Of a stretch of 64,000 bases of DNA, positions 7,529 through 15,429 are shown piece after piece. The first letter of the stretch is position 1, and every line of letters begins with the position of its first letter. The position numbers and the translations under genes were made by a program. Origin of the DNA: CAYRJD01 sp965247395 (lineage in GTDB: Bacteria; Actinomycetota; Acidimicrobiia; Acidimicrobiales; Poriferisodalaceae); NCBI GenBank assembly GCA_965247395.1, contig OZ252012.1, positions 2,020,253 to 2,084,252 on the forward strand, written 5' to 3'. The notes beneath the pieces are model-generated. The model was given only the letters and a program-made list of their open reading frames with translations, searched no databases and had not been told where the DNA came from.

Positions 7529-9203
7529 GAAATCAATGACTGGCGGCGAAGCCGTGGCCGAGGCGCTGGCAATGGTCGGTGTGCGACACGTGTTCGGCAT
7601 TGTCAGCGTTCACAACCTACCGATCTACCAAGCGCTAACACATCATCGCGATATTGAGTTAGTAAACGTGCGTCACGAACAGGCCGCGGCGCATGCGGCC
7701 GACGCTTGTTCGCGCGCAACAGGCGAACTAACAGCGGTGGTTGCCTCGACAGGACCCGGTGCCGCAAATGCCTTGCCTGGCATCTATGAGGCGGCTTTCG
7801 CGAGCTCGCGTGTGCTGTTGATTACCGGCCAGACCGAATCGATTTATTACGGCAAGGCCAAAGGCTTCTTGCATGAGAACGAACGCCAGCGCGAAATGCT
7901 GCAATCGGTGTGCCGCACGGTTGCATCAGTAAGACACACCGAGGAAATTCCAGCAGAAATCATGCGAGTGGCCTACGACATCTGCTTGGGAACCCCGCAG
8001 CCAGGTGCGGTCGAGGTGCCAATAGATCTGCAGTACAAGAAGGCGCAGGTGCGAATTCCCGCCTGGACACCTCCTGAGAGAGTTGTACCCGACTCCGCAG
8101 TTCTAGACGACGCCGCGCAGAGACTTCTCAACGCAAACCGGCCGCTCATCTGGGCTGGCGGCGGTGTGAACATCGCCGGTGCCTCAAACGAGTTGACCGA
8201 GCTAGCCGAGCTATTGGGCGCTTGTGTTTTTACCAGCATCGAAGGGCGCGGCGCTATTGCCGAAGATCACGAACTGAGCCTGGGTTTTTGCTCGGACCGG
8301 CGCGCGATGGACGAAATATTTGAGGAAGCCGATCTGCTGTTGGCGGTGGGTACGCGTTTTCAAAACTACGCAACGCGTGTGTGGAAGCTGCCGCTACCAA
8401 CCGAGCTGATTCACATGGATGCTGACCCGGGCGTGATAGGGCTCAACTATCGAGCTTCGTTACCGATAGTGGCCGACGCCAAGCTTGGCTTGACTGGCTT
8501 ACTTGAGCGGCTTAAAGACGCCGCTGCAAGCAGTTTGCCCAACACCGATCCCGGCTTCGTGGACCGGGCACGCAAGTGCCGCGCCGGCGACGATGAACAG
8601 TTGCGCTCCGAAATCGGACCAGATCACAGTGCAATCTGCGACATCATTCGCCAGGTGCTACCGCACGATGGGCTAGTCGTGCGCGACTCCACCGTGCCTA
8701 CCTACACGTGGGGAAATCGCCTGCTACCGATTCTGCAAAGCCGCACCTCCATACGGCCTGGGGCGGTAGCGATCGGGCCAGGAGTGCCGATGGGAATTGG
8801 CGCGGCGGTCGGAACCGGTTCACCGACAGTGGTTATGCAAGGAGACGGTGGGCTGCTTTTGTCAGTGGGGGAGCTGTCGGCCTGCGTTGAACACAACTTG
8901 GGAGTCATTGTGTTGGTGTTCAATGACGGCGGCTATGGCGTGTTGCGCATGATTCAAGATGCACTTTTTGGAGATCATCCGGGCACCGACTTGGCCCGCA
9001 CAGACTTCGTGGCAGTGGCGTCGGGTATGGGTATGACTGCGCAAGCCGTAGGCGCAGTGAGCGAATTTGAATCTACCTTTAAGCAAGCCGTAGAGCGAGC
9101 ACTGAGCGGTAAGGGTCCCACCCTGCTTGATATTGACCTGGCGTCGCTGGCGCCGATCACGATGCAAATGCCAGCGCACCAACGCCGTCGCGCCGAGGAC
9201 TAA
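7515..9203 (+). CDS. Thiamine-diphosphate-dependent enzyme (acetolactate synthase / 2-hydroxyacyl-CoA lyase superfamily)
   Basis: The 562-residue protein has the three-domain layout of the POX/acetolactate synthase superfamily. The N-terminal Pyr domain carries catalytic Glu55 in VRHEQAAAHAADA, followed by a central cofactor domain. The C-terminal PP domain holds the ThDP/Mg motif, starting GDGG near residue 443 and ending NDGGYG about 27 residues later. Members decarboxylate 2-oxoacids or cleave 2-hydroxyacyl-CoA or oxalyl-CoA; motif reading cannot separate these here. Start candidates are ATGs at 7515, 7521 and 7536; the last sits right before the conserved TGGEAVAEAL. It is the fourth gene of the run starting at 3610. 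Its stop is ten bases from the convergent nhaA stop, with a hairpin between them. Confidence 0.82.
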   Translation: MSMKTKSMTGGEAVAEALAMVGVRHVFGIVSVHNLPIYQALTHHRDIELVNVRHEQAAAHAADACSRATGELTAVVASTGPGAANALPGIYEAAFASSRVLLITGQTESIYYGKAKGFLHENERQREMLQSVCRTVASVRHTEEIPAEIMRVAYDICLGTPQPGAVEVPIDLQYKKAQVRIPAWTPPERVVPDSAVLDDAAQRLLNANRPLIWAGGGVNIAGASNELTELAELLGACVFTSIEGRGAIAEDHELSLGFCSDRRAMDEIFEEADLLLAVGTRFQNYATRVWKLPLPTELIHMDADPGVIGLNYRASLPIVADAKLGLTGLLERLKDAAASSLPNTDPGFVDRARKCRAGDDEQLRSEIGPDHSAICDIIRQVLPHDGLVVRDSTVPTYTWGNRLLPILQSRTSIRPGAVAIGPGVPMGIGAAVGTGSPTVVMQGDGGLLLSVGELSACVEHNLGVIVLVFNDGGYGVLRMIQDALFGDHPGTDLARTDFVAVASGMGMTAQAVGAVSEFESTFKQAVERALSGKGPTLLDIDLASLAPITMQMPAHQRRRAED

Positions 9204-9221
9204 GCCTGGCTAGTCAGGCTT
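9202..9221. terminator. Bidirectional hairpin between the ThDP-enzyme gene and nhaA
   Basis: AAGCCTG (9202-9208) and CAGGCTT (9215-9221) form a perfect 7-bp stem around a six-base loop. It lies exactly between two convergent stop codons and overlaps both. There is no long T-run, so termination strength is uncertain. Confidence 0.45.
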
Positions 9222-10653
9222 GCTGATCAGGGAGCGCGTCGGCCATAAAGGAATCATCGTCAGCGCTATTTTCTCCACCAACTGCTCCACTCGATTTTTT
9301 ACCTGAAGGCCCATTACCCGAAGGCCCAGTCTTCTCTGCCATCTTGTGGCTAAGTAACAGCATTAGCACTGCGGCGATGCTGGCTACCAGAGACGCAAAG
9401 AGCACTGCGATTTTTGCGGTGTCAGTCAGGGCTGCAGCGCCAGCAAAGGCCAGATTGGTAACAAAGATCGACACGGTAAAGCCGATACCGGCGGCCATAC
9501 CCATGCCTATGAACTCCGTCCAACGCACCCCTTTAGGCAGCGAGAATCCGAGCCGTGTTGCAATCCACGTTGCCAGCACTATCCCAACGGGCTTTCCGAC
9601 AACCAGCCCCAGAATCACTCCCCAAGCCAGCCTGGTGCCGGCTGCGTCACCGAGCGCAGCACCTGTTATGTCTATGCCAGCATTTGCCAAAGCAAATAAC
9701 GGGACCACCAAAAACGCACTTACCGGATGAAGGTGGTGCTCCAATATTTCGGTCTGCGGCCGCGCCTCGTGCATCAAAAATGCAGCCATTGCCATGTCGT
9801 TGTGGCTGGCGTCTTCATCCAGCGTGCTCACCGTGCCGACGGCATGTTCCATCGTGATCATTGCTGTTGCAGGAGTCATCAATCCCAGGATTACTCCAGC
9901 GATGGTGGCGTGAATGCCCGACTCCAAGGTGGCATACCACACCACGATGCCCACGATCACATAGAACGGTGTCGACCACACGTGCATAGTGCGCGCTATG
10001 CGCATAATCACCAGAGCTGCAACGGCTATCAGTATCCAGCCGAGTTGCAGAGTGTCGCTATAAAACAGCGCGATCACGATGATGGCGCCGATGTCGTCAA
10101 CTATCGCCAACGTCAACAAGAAAAGCTTCAACAGCGGATTGACCCTGTTGCCCAGCAGAGCCACAACGCCTACGGCAAAGGCAATGTCGGTAGCTACAGG
10201 AATGCCCCAGCCGCTTGAAGCGTCTCCGGTTGGGTTGAGAGCCAGGAATACGACCGCTGGCACCACCATGCCACCCAGCGCACCTATAGCCGGAACCGCG
10301 GCGGTGCGAAGCTTTTTTAGCTCGCCGGTAACTAGTTCGCGCTTTATCTCTAGCCCTACGACGAAGAAAAAGATCGCCATCAACGCCTCGTTGACGAATT
10401 CTTCGACCGTCAAGTGAGGCAGCTGCCAGCTACCGATTGCTAGCTCAATGTCCGTACCCCAAAAAGTGTGATACGACTCGCTCCACGGTGAGTTAGCCCA
10501 AAAAAGCGCCGCGGCTGCGGCTAGCAGCATTACTAGCCCGCCTGCAACCTCACGGTCGGCGAAAAGATTTATGGGCCTGCGTAGGAACTGCTGGAGCCGT
10601 GTGTGACGCTCGGTGAAGGTGAGTTGTCTTACTGCTTGGTCAATTTTTGTCAC
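9214..10653 (-). CDS. nhaA: Na+/H+ antiporter NhaA
   Basis: NhaA exchanges internal Na+ for external protons across the cytoplasmic membrane and helps with salt and pH stress. The 479-residue protein shows the expected string of membrane helices, FFFVVGLEIKREL (95-107), VATDIAFAVGV (153-163) and the ion-binding pair Asp186-Asp187 in TLAIVDDIGAII, matching the catalytic Asp pair of the E. coli protein. The start is a GTG at 10653 with a possible TAGCCT box nine bases upstream. The tail (about 437-479) is a polar Ser/Gly/Asp-rich extension made partly by a 15-bp duplication (about 9299-9328). A marine or otherwise saline habitat would suit this gene but is not proved by it. Confidence 0.93.
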   Translation of the reverse strand: MTKIDQAVRQLTFTERHTRLQQFLRRPINLFADREVAGGLVMLLAAAAALFWANSPWSESYHTFWGTDIELAIGSWQLPHLTVEEFVNEALMAIFFFVVGLEIKRELVTGELKKLRTAAVPAIGALGGMVVPAVVFLALNPTGDASSGWGIPVATDIAFAVGVVALLGNRVNPLLKLFLLTLAIVDDIGAIIVIALFYSDTLQLGWILIAVAALVIMRIARTMHVWSTPFYVIVGIVVWYATLESGIHATIAGVILGLMTPATAMITMEHAVGTVSTLDEDASHNDMAMAAFLMHEARPQTEILEHHLHPVSAFLVVPLFALANAGIDITGAALGDAAGTRLAWGVILGLVVGKPVGIVLATWIATRLGFSLPKGVRWTEFIGMGMAAGIGFTVSIFVTNLAFAGAAALTDTAKIAVLFASLVASIAAVLMLLLSHKMAEKTGPSGNGPSGKKSSGAVGGENSADDDSFMADALPDQQA

Positions 10654-10706
10654 GACGGCCGCAGGCTAGTTCTGGGCTTGTTAGCTGACACGGATGAATA
10701 TTGCCG

Positions 10707-12812
10707 CTAGAGGCGCCGGTTAGAAGTAGTCAATCGGCGGCGATGCTCAAGGAAATCAACTAGAACGTAGTCACCCAGGTTATGTGGGCTGGTAAAGAAG
10801 GCCCGGCCGCCGTTCATTTGAGTCATCTTCTCCACGAACGTTCGCAGGTAGCTGTTGGGCTCAAGCATGAACACATTGATGCGGATGTCCTCGCGTGTGG
10901 CGCGTGCCACCTCTTTTAGTGTGGCTTCAATGGTTTCGTGCACCGGGGGGTAGGCGAAAAAGGGCGCACCATTTGGTTTTAGGTGAGCGGTCGGTTCCCC
11001 GTCTGTGATCATGATGATCTGCTTGCTGCCGGACTGTTTAGCCAACAGGCGCCGGGCGATTATGAAGCCGTGGTGCATGTTGGTGCCGTAGTCAAAGTCC
11101 CATGACGCTTCAGGCAGCTTGGCTGGTTTTAGCTCTCTTGCTGTCGCGGCGAATCCAACGACACCGAGATAGTCACGCGGAAAGCGGCTGCTAATAAGCG
11201 CATGTAGCGCCATTGTTACCTTCTTGGCTGGCAAGAAGTTTTCACGCATCGGCATAGACATTGACAGGTCCAGCATCAACACCGTTGAAGCTCGGCTGTT
11301 GAATTCGGTCTGCTCTATTTCAAAATCTTCAAGCGCAAGGCCAACCGGTGTGCCCGCACCCTGCCTGGTTACCGCATTGCGCAGCGTTTGTTCAATGTTG
11401 AGATTGAAACTGTCGCCAAATTCGTATTCCTTGGTCTCATACGCCCGCTCGTGGCCAATGCCGGTTCTTTGAATTTTGTGCTGACCCACCTTGTCTTCCA
11501 TCAATCGATCGAAGAGGTCGCGCAGCGCCAGTTGTCCGATGCGGCGCAGCGCTTCGGGTGTCAGCTGCAAGCGGCCGTCCTCATTGCTGGCTAAACCCCG
11601 CTCTTCTAACAACTTGGCTAGTTCGCTTAGCCGCTCAAGTGCTTCTGCGGATTCGTTACCCACTAGCTCGCGAATTTTTTCAGGATCTATTTCGTTTAGA
11701 GCTGCTGGGCTGACCGCTCCCTGAAGAATCTCTGACATGGCGTCTAGCTCGCCCAACTGACCCATGACATCGGTCGCTTGCGACATTGTCAACGGGTTTT
11801 GACCGCTCATGTCGTATTGCCGATCCCAGCCCATGTCGGGAAAGGCTTGTTGCAGTTGCTCGGTGAGCTGTTGGACCTGCCACTGCAGATCCATGTCGTC
11901 CATTAGCTGATCCATCATCTGGGCCAACTCTTTGCGCTGCTCCTCGCTCATCGAGTTGAACATCGCTTGCATTCCCGCCATGCGTTGCGCCAGAGTTTCG
12001 AGTAGCTCGTCAAGCGACTGCGGATTTTCAGGGAAGAAGTTGCCGTGGCGCTCCATGAAGCCTTCAAAGTCGGGTTCTTCACCCGCTTCTCGCTGGTGCA
12101 GCATCTCGTTTAGATCCGCCAGCATGTCTTTGGTGCGGTCTTTGTCGTCACCGCTCATTGAGCCCATAGCGCCGCGCATCTGATTGAAGGCCGACTGCGT
12201 AACTTCTTGGCGCAGTTTCTCAATCAGGTCATTAAACCTCTGCTGGGCTTGCGATGACATGAACTGGTATTGCTGCAAATCCTGGATGCGACCGGGCAGA
12301 TCGGATCGCAGCATGTCAAGCTGCAGGTTGCGGTCTGCTGCTTCTTTGTCGGCCTTGGTTTCGCTAGCTCCGTCACTACTAACACCGTCTTCGCTGGGCT
12401 CGCCTCCATTAACACCGTCTTCGCCGGTGCTCGCATCGTTGGCCTGGTTGGCTGTGAAGTCATCGATGTAATCGCGCTCTTCTTCGACGATGTTTTCTAG
12501 CTCTTCAGCGATCTGGTCGTACACACTGCCCAGGTCAAACTGGCTCAGAAGCTCTTGGCGCTTTGCGGCCAGTTCTTTTAAAATGTCTCGCAGGCCAGGC
12601 ATTTGGTTGCCGTTGCGATCTTCGAAACCTCGCTGCATCGCTCGGCGCAAAGCTGCGTTCAGGTCTCCGTGGTACGCCAGGTCGTCGGCGAGATCTTCGA
12701 ACAGGCTGTCGGCGTCGTAGTCGAAGCCTTTTTGAGTGCCATCCCAAGCCGAATATGCAAAGTGCGTGCCACGGCGAGCTCTGTTCTTGCGGCGAAACAA
12801 AATTCTCGCCAT
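10707..12812 (-). CDS. VWA-domain protein, partner of the neighbouring MoxR AAA+ ATPase
   Basis: The 701-residue protein ends in a von Willebrand A domain with a complete metal-binding MIDAS site: Asp515 in DLSMSMP, the Thr of GTNMHHG, and Asp604 in ITDGEPTAH. The first 500 residues are acidic, Gln/Met-rich and helical, with a low-complexity linker at about 115-160. MoxR ATPases with VWA partners form chelatase-like or chaperone-like systems that insert metals or mature enzyme complexes. Here the ATPase gene lies 58 bases upstream on the same strand. A TAGGGT box six bases before the ATG suggests leaderless transcription of its own. The client protein is unknown. Confidence 0.85.
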   Translation of the reverse strand: MARILFRRKNRARRGTHFAYSAWDGTQKGFDYDADSLFEDLADDLAYHGDLNAALRRAMQRGFEDRNGNQMPGLRDILKELAAKRQELLSQFDLGSVYDQIAEELENIVEEERDYIDDFTANQANDASTGEDGVNGGEPSEDGVSSDGASETKADKEAADRNLQLDMLRSDLPGRIQDLQQYQFMSSQAQQRFNDLIEKLRQEVTQSAFNQMRGAMGSMSGDDKDRTKDMLADLNEMLHQREAGEEPDFEGFMERHGNFFPENPQSLDELLETLAQRMAGMQAMFNSMSEEQRKELAQMMDQLMDDMDLQWQVQQLTEQLQQAFPDMGWDRQYDMSGQNPLTMSQATDVMGQLGELDAMSEILQGAVSPAALNEIDPEKIRELVGNESAEALERLSELAKLLEERGLASNEDGRLQLTPEALRRIGQLALRDLFDRLMEDKVGQHKIQRTGIGHERAYETKEYEFGDSFNLNIEQTLRNAVTRQGAGTPVGLALEDFEIEQTEFNSRASTVLMLDLSMSMPMRENFLPAKKVTMALHALISSRFPRDYLGVVGFAATARELKPAKLPEASWDFDYGTNMHHGFIIARRLLAKQSGSKQIIMITDGEPTAHLKPNGAPFFAYPPVHETIEATLKEVARATREDIRINVFMLEPNSYLRTFVEKMTQMNGGRAFFTSPHNLGDYVLVDFLEHRRRLTTSNRRL

Positions 12813-12818
12813 AACTAG

Positions 12819-12824
12819 ACCCTA
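12819..12824 (-). promoter_or_regulatory. Leaderless -10 box (TAGGGT) of the VWA gene
   Basis: On the minus strand TAGGGT is followed by six bases (12818-12813) and the ATG at 12812. No Shine-Dalgarno is present. It lies in the short gap after the MoxR gene, so the VWA gene may have its own promoter. Confidence 0.5.
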
Positions 12825-12870
12825 TTTCCGGGTTTCATTTCCGGGTTTCTAAATTTCTTGAGAGGTGGAG

Positions 12871-14304
12871 TTAGTTCGAGCGAGAGCGATATGCAGCCCT
12901 GGCTGAGTCGTTGCTGGCGGGCTTGCTGGTGTCTTTGTTGAGCCGTTTGGATAGGTGCAGTCCTTCAAGGATCAGCTCAACCGCACTTGCCATTACCTCA
13001 GGTGGTGATTCACCCGCCAAAACGGTGGTGGATTTTGCTAGCGCAGTGTTGGACTTGAGCAACTCGACGTACTCGTTGGTGCTCACGTCATCGCCTGCGT
13101 AAGCGACTAGTCCTTCTTCAAAGCTCGCCACCACCTCATCAAGTGCCGCGCTTGCAGGGTCGTCTTGGAAGCTGTCCGTGAATACCTCGAGCACAGCTTC
13201 GCTGAGCATGCGGTTTACGATCTGCTCGTCGCGACCCTCCTCAAGCGAGTCAATCTCAATCTTGCCAGCAGTTGAGCTGGCTAATGCTGCTAGATCGCTC
13301 ACCCGCGGCACCACTTCGTTTTCACCACGCTTCAGCGCGCGGCGTGTGGCGTTAGCGATCAGCGTCTCAAGGTTTGTAACGGTCATACGCACAGACACGC
13401 CTGCGCGTTGGTTCACTTGGTTGCTTGCGCGCGCTACATGGCTGAACTGAGCCACGATCTCGCTCATGAACTCGGGCACAACTATCGACATGTTCTCTGC
13501 CTCTAGCGGCGTTACTTCTGCCGCGGCTATTTCCATCTCAGTGTAAATGTCGGGTGGGTAGTGAGTGCGAATCTGACTGCCGAAGCGATCCTTTAGAGGT
13601 GTGATGATGCGACCGCGGTTTGTGTAGTCCTCTGGATTTGCGGTTGCTACCAGCAACACGTCCAGCGGCAGGCGCACCTTGTAGCCACGAATTTGCACGT
13701 CACGCTCTTCAAGCACGTTCAGCAAGCCAACCTGGATGCGTTCGGCAAGATCGGGCAGCTCGTTGATAGAAAAGATGCCGCGATTGGTGCGCGGCACCAG
13801 TCCGTAGTGCAGTGTCAGCTCGTCAGATAGATAGCGCCCTTCGGCTACCTTGATTGGGTCCACCTCTCCGATGAGGTCCGCTATGGAAGTGTCAGGAGTG
13901 GCGAGCTTTTCACCGAAGCGTTCAGCGCGACCAGCCCAAGCGATGGGGATGTCCTCGCCGTGTTCGGCTAGCTGATCTTTTGCGTAGCGCGAGATTGGGT
14001 TGTAAGGATCGTCATAGATCTCCGAGCCAGCGATGTAGGGCATCCACTCATCGAGCAGACCCACCATTGAACGGATCATGCGGGTTTTTGCCTGGCCTCG
14101 CTCTCCTAGAAACACCACGTCATGCCCTGCTAGCAGAGCGTTCTCTAGCTGTGGCAGCACTGTGTTTTCATAGCCGTGAATGCCGTCAAACAGCGATTCG
14201 CCTGCCGCGATTTTCGTGATGACGTTGTCCCGCATCTCTTCTTTGACCGTGCAAGATTCCCATCCGCTTGCACGTAAGTCCTTCAGAGTGGCTGGTTGCG
14301 TCAT
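12871..14304 (-). CDS. MoxR/magnesium-chelatase-like AAA+ ATPase
   Basis: The 477-residue protein is an AAA+ ATPase of the MoxR/Mg-chelatase ChlI type. It shows Walker A FLGERGQAKT (65-74), the family Walker B variant GIFSINELPDL near residue 180 (NE in place of DE), and the sensor segment VATANPEDYTNRGRII with PLKDRFG. It uses ATP hydrolysis to remodel proteins together with a VWA-domain partner, here the next gene on the same strand. The ATG at 14304 is preceded by TAGCTT and six bases, fitting a leaderless start. It is divergent from sdhC, and metabolic linkage to succinate dehydrogenase is possible but unproved. The C-terminus is Ser/Arg-rich. Confidence 0.87.
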   Translation of the reverse strand: MTQPATLKDLRASGWESCTVKEEMRDNVITKIAAGESLFDGIHGYENTVLPQLENALLAGHDVVFLGERGQAKTRMIRSMVGLLDEWMPYIAGSEIYDDPYNPISRYAKDQLAEHGEDIPIAWAGRAERFGEKLATPDTSIADLIGEVDPIKVAEGRYLSDELTLHYGLVPRTNRGIFSINELPDLAERIQVGLLNVLEERDVQIRGYKVRLPLDVLLVATANPEDYTNRGRIITPLKDRFGSQIRTHYPPDIYTEMEIAAAEVTPLEAENMSIVVPEFMSEIVAQFSHVARASNQVNQRAGVSVRMTVTNLETLIANATRRALKRGENEVVPRVSDLAALASSTAGKIEIDSLEEGRDEQIVNRMLSEAVLEVFTDSFQDDPASAALDEVVASFEEGLVAYAGDDVSTNEYVELLKSNTALAKSTTVLAGESPPEVMASAVELILEGLHLSKRLNKDTSKPASNDSARAAYRSRSN

Positions 14305-14310
14305 ACGGTC

Positions 14311-14316
14311 AAGCTA
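14311..14316 (-). promoter_or_regulatory. Leaderless -10 box (TAGCTT) of the MoxR gene
   Basis: TAGCTT on the minus strand is separated by six bases from the ATG at 14304. It sits in the 210-base divergent gap with sdhC. Confidence 0.5.
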
Positions 14317-14514
14317 CTCTCATCAAGGACATGCCTTTGGTGGGCATTATTGGCGGGCATTATCGCTGGTCTGGTTGATAACTATCCAGGTAACCGATCG
14401 CAGAGTTGTTAGCGAAGCTCGCTCTGCGGCTACGGTAAGGCACCCTTTTGTCGTCTTGGCTTAGGCCGCGTTCAAACATCGCTCCGGCTTAAATACACAG
14501 GAGAGAACACGTAC

Positions 14515-15429
14515 ATGGCGGTTACCACGAGTTCGGCTGAAGATTCCGAAGCATCCAGCTCTGTTGCAACGAATGTGCCTGCTGGAACGAACGTGGCTGC
14601 TGGATCCAAAGCGCCTAGCGGATCGCAACCGCTATTTGAATCCAAACGCTCTTGGCCGTTTCCGCTCAACATCTACCAGTCGTCGGTGGGGCGGAAGTGG
14701 GTGATGGCACTTACTGGCATCGGGTTGCTGGGTTTTGTGCTGGTTCACATGATCGGCAACCTGCACCTTTACGAGGGCCCCTCGCGCATGTACGAATACG
14801 CCGAATCGCTGCGCAACCTAGGCGGCGGACTGCTGCCGCGCACTCTCATCTTGTGGCTATTGCGGGTGGGCTTGGTTGGGATGTTCGCACTGCATCTGCA
14901 TTCTGCTTACACCCTTGCTAGGCGTAGCCATCACGCAGCCGATAAGGCCACCGTGGTTGGCAACAAGCGTTATGCCTCAAAGCGGGACTACGTCGCGGCC
15001 AGCTACGCCTCACGCACGATGCGCTGGACAGGCCCAATCGTGGGGCTGTACATCTTGTTTCACTTGGCCGATCTCACTTGGGGTTGGTGGCTAGGTGCCG
15101 ACTACGTGCGTGGTGATCCGTATCACAATGTGACCGAATCGCTTTCATCGCTACCGGTAGCGATTATCTACGTAATAGCCAATGTGGTTCTGGCCGTACA
15201 CATTTTTCATGGCACTTGGAGCATGTTCCAAAGCCTCGGCGTCAATAGCCCCAAATACAACTCGCTGCGTCGCAACCTGGCCACCGGGCTGTCGGCGATA
15301 ATCCTGATTGGCAACTTGTCGTTCCCAATTTTGACTCAGTTCGGGCTGGTTGACGAAGACAATCGCGAGTGCCCGGTTAGCGATACGGCCGGGCTGGAGT
15401 GCCTGGCCGAAGAGGCGGAGAACCACTGA
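14515..15429 (+). CDS. sdhC: Succinate dehydrogenase cytochrome b558 subunit
   Basis: The 304-residue membrane subunit anchors succinate dehydrogenase and passes electrons to quinone through b-type haem. It belongs to the single-subunit b558 family: five predicted membrane helices, with candidate haem-ligand histidines in LVHMIGNLH, ALHLHSAY, ILFHLADL and VHIFHGTWSMFQSLG. The first 45 residues are Ser/Ala/Thr/Gly-rich and resemble the slippage-made tails elsewhere in the window. An AGGAGAG Shine-Dalgarno precedes the ATG. It is first in sdhCAB; its TGA overlaps the sdhA ATG by one base (TGATG), so translation is coupled. No sdhD is present, as expected for this type. Confidence 0.93.
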   Translation: MAVTTSSAEDSEASSSVATNVPAGTNVAAGSKAPSGSQPLFESKRSWPFPLNIYQSSVGRKWVMALTGIGLLGFVLVHMIGNLHLYEGPSRMYEYAESLRNLGGGLLPRTLILWLLRVGLVGMFALHLHSAYTLARRSHHAADKATVVGNKRYASKRDYVAASYASRTMRWTGPIVGLYILFHLADLTWGWWLGADYVRGDPYHNVTESLSSLPVAIIYVIANVVLAVHIFHGTWSMFQSLGVNSPKYNSLRRNLATGLSAIILIGNLSFPILTQFGLVDEDNRECPVSDTAGLECLAEEAENH

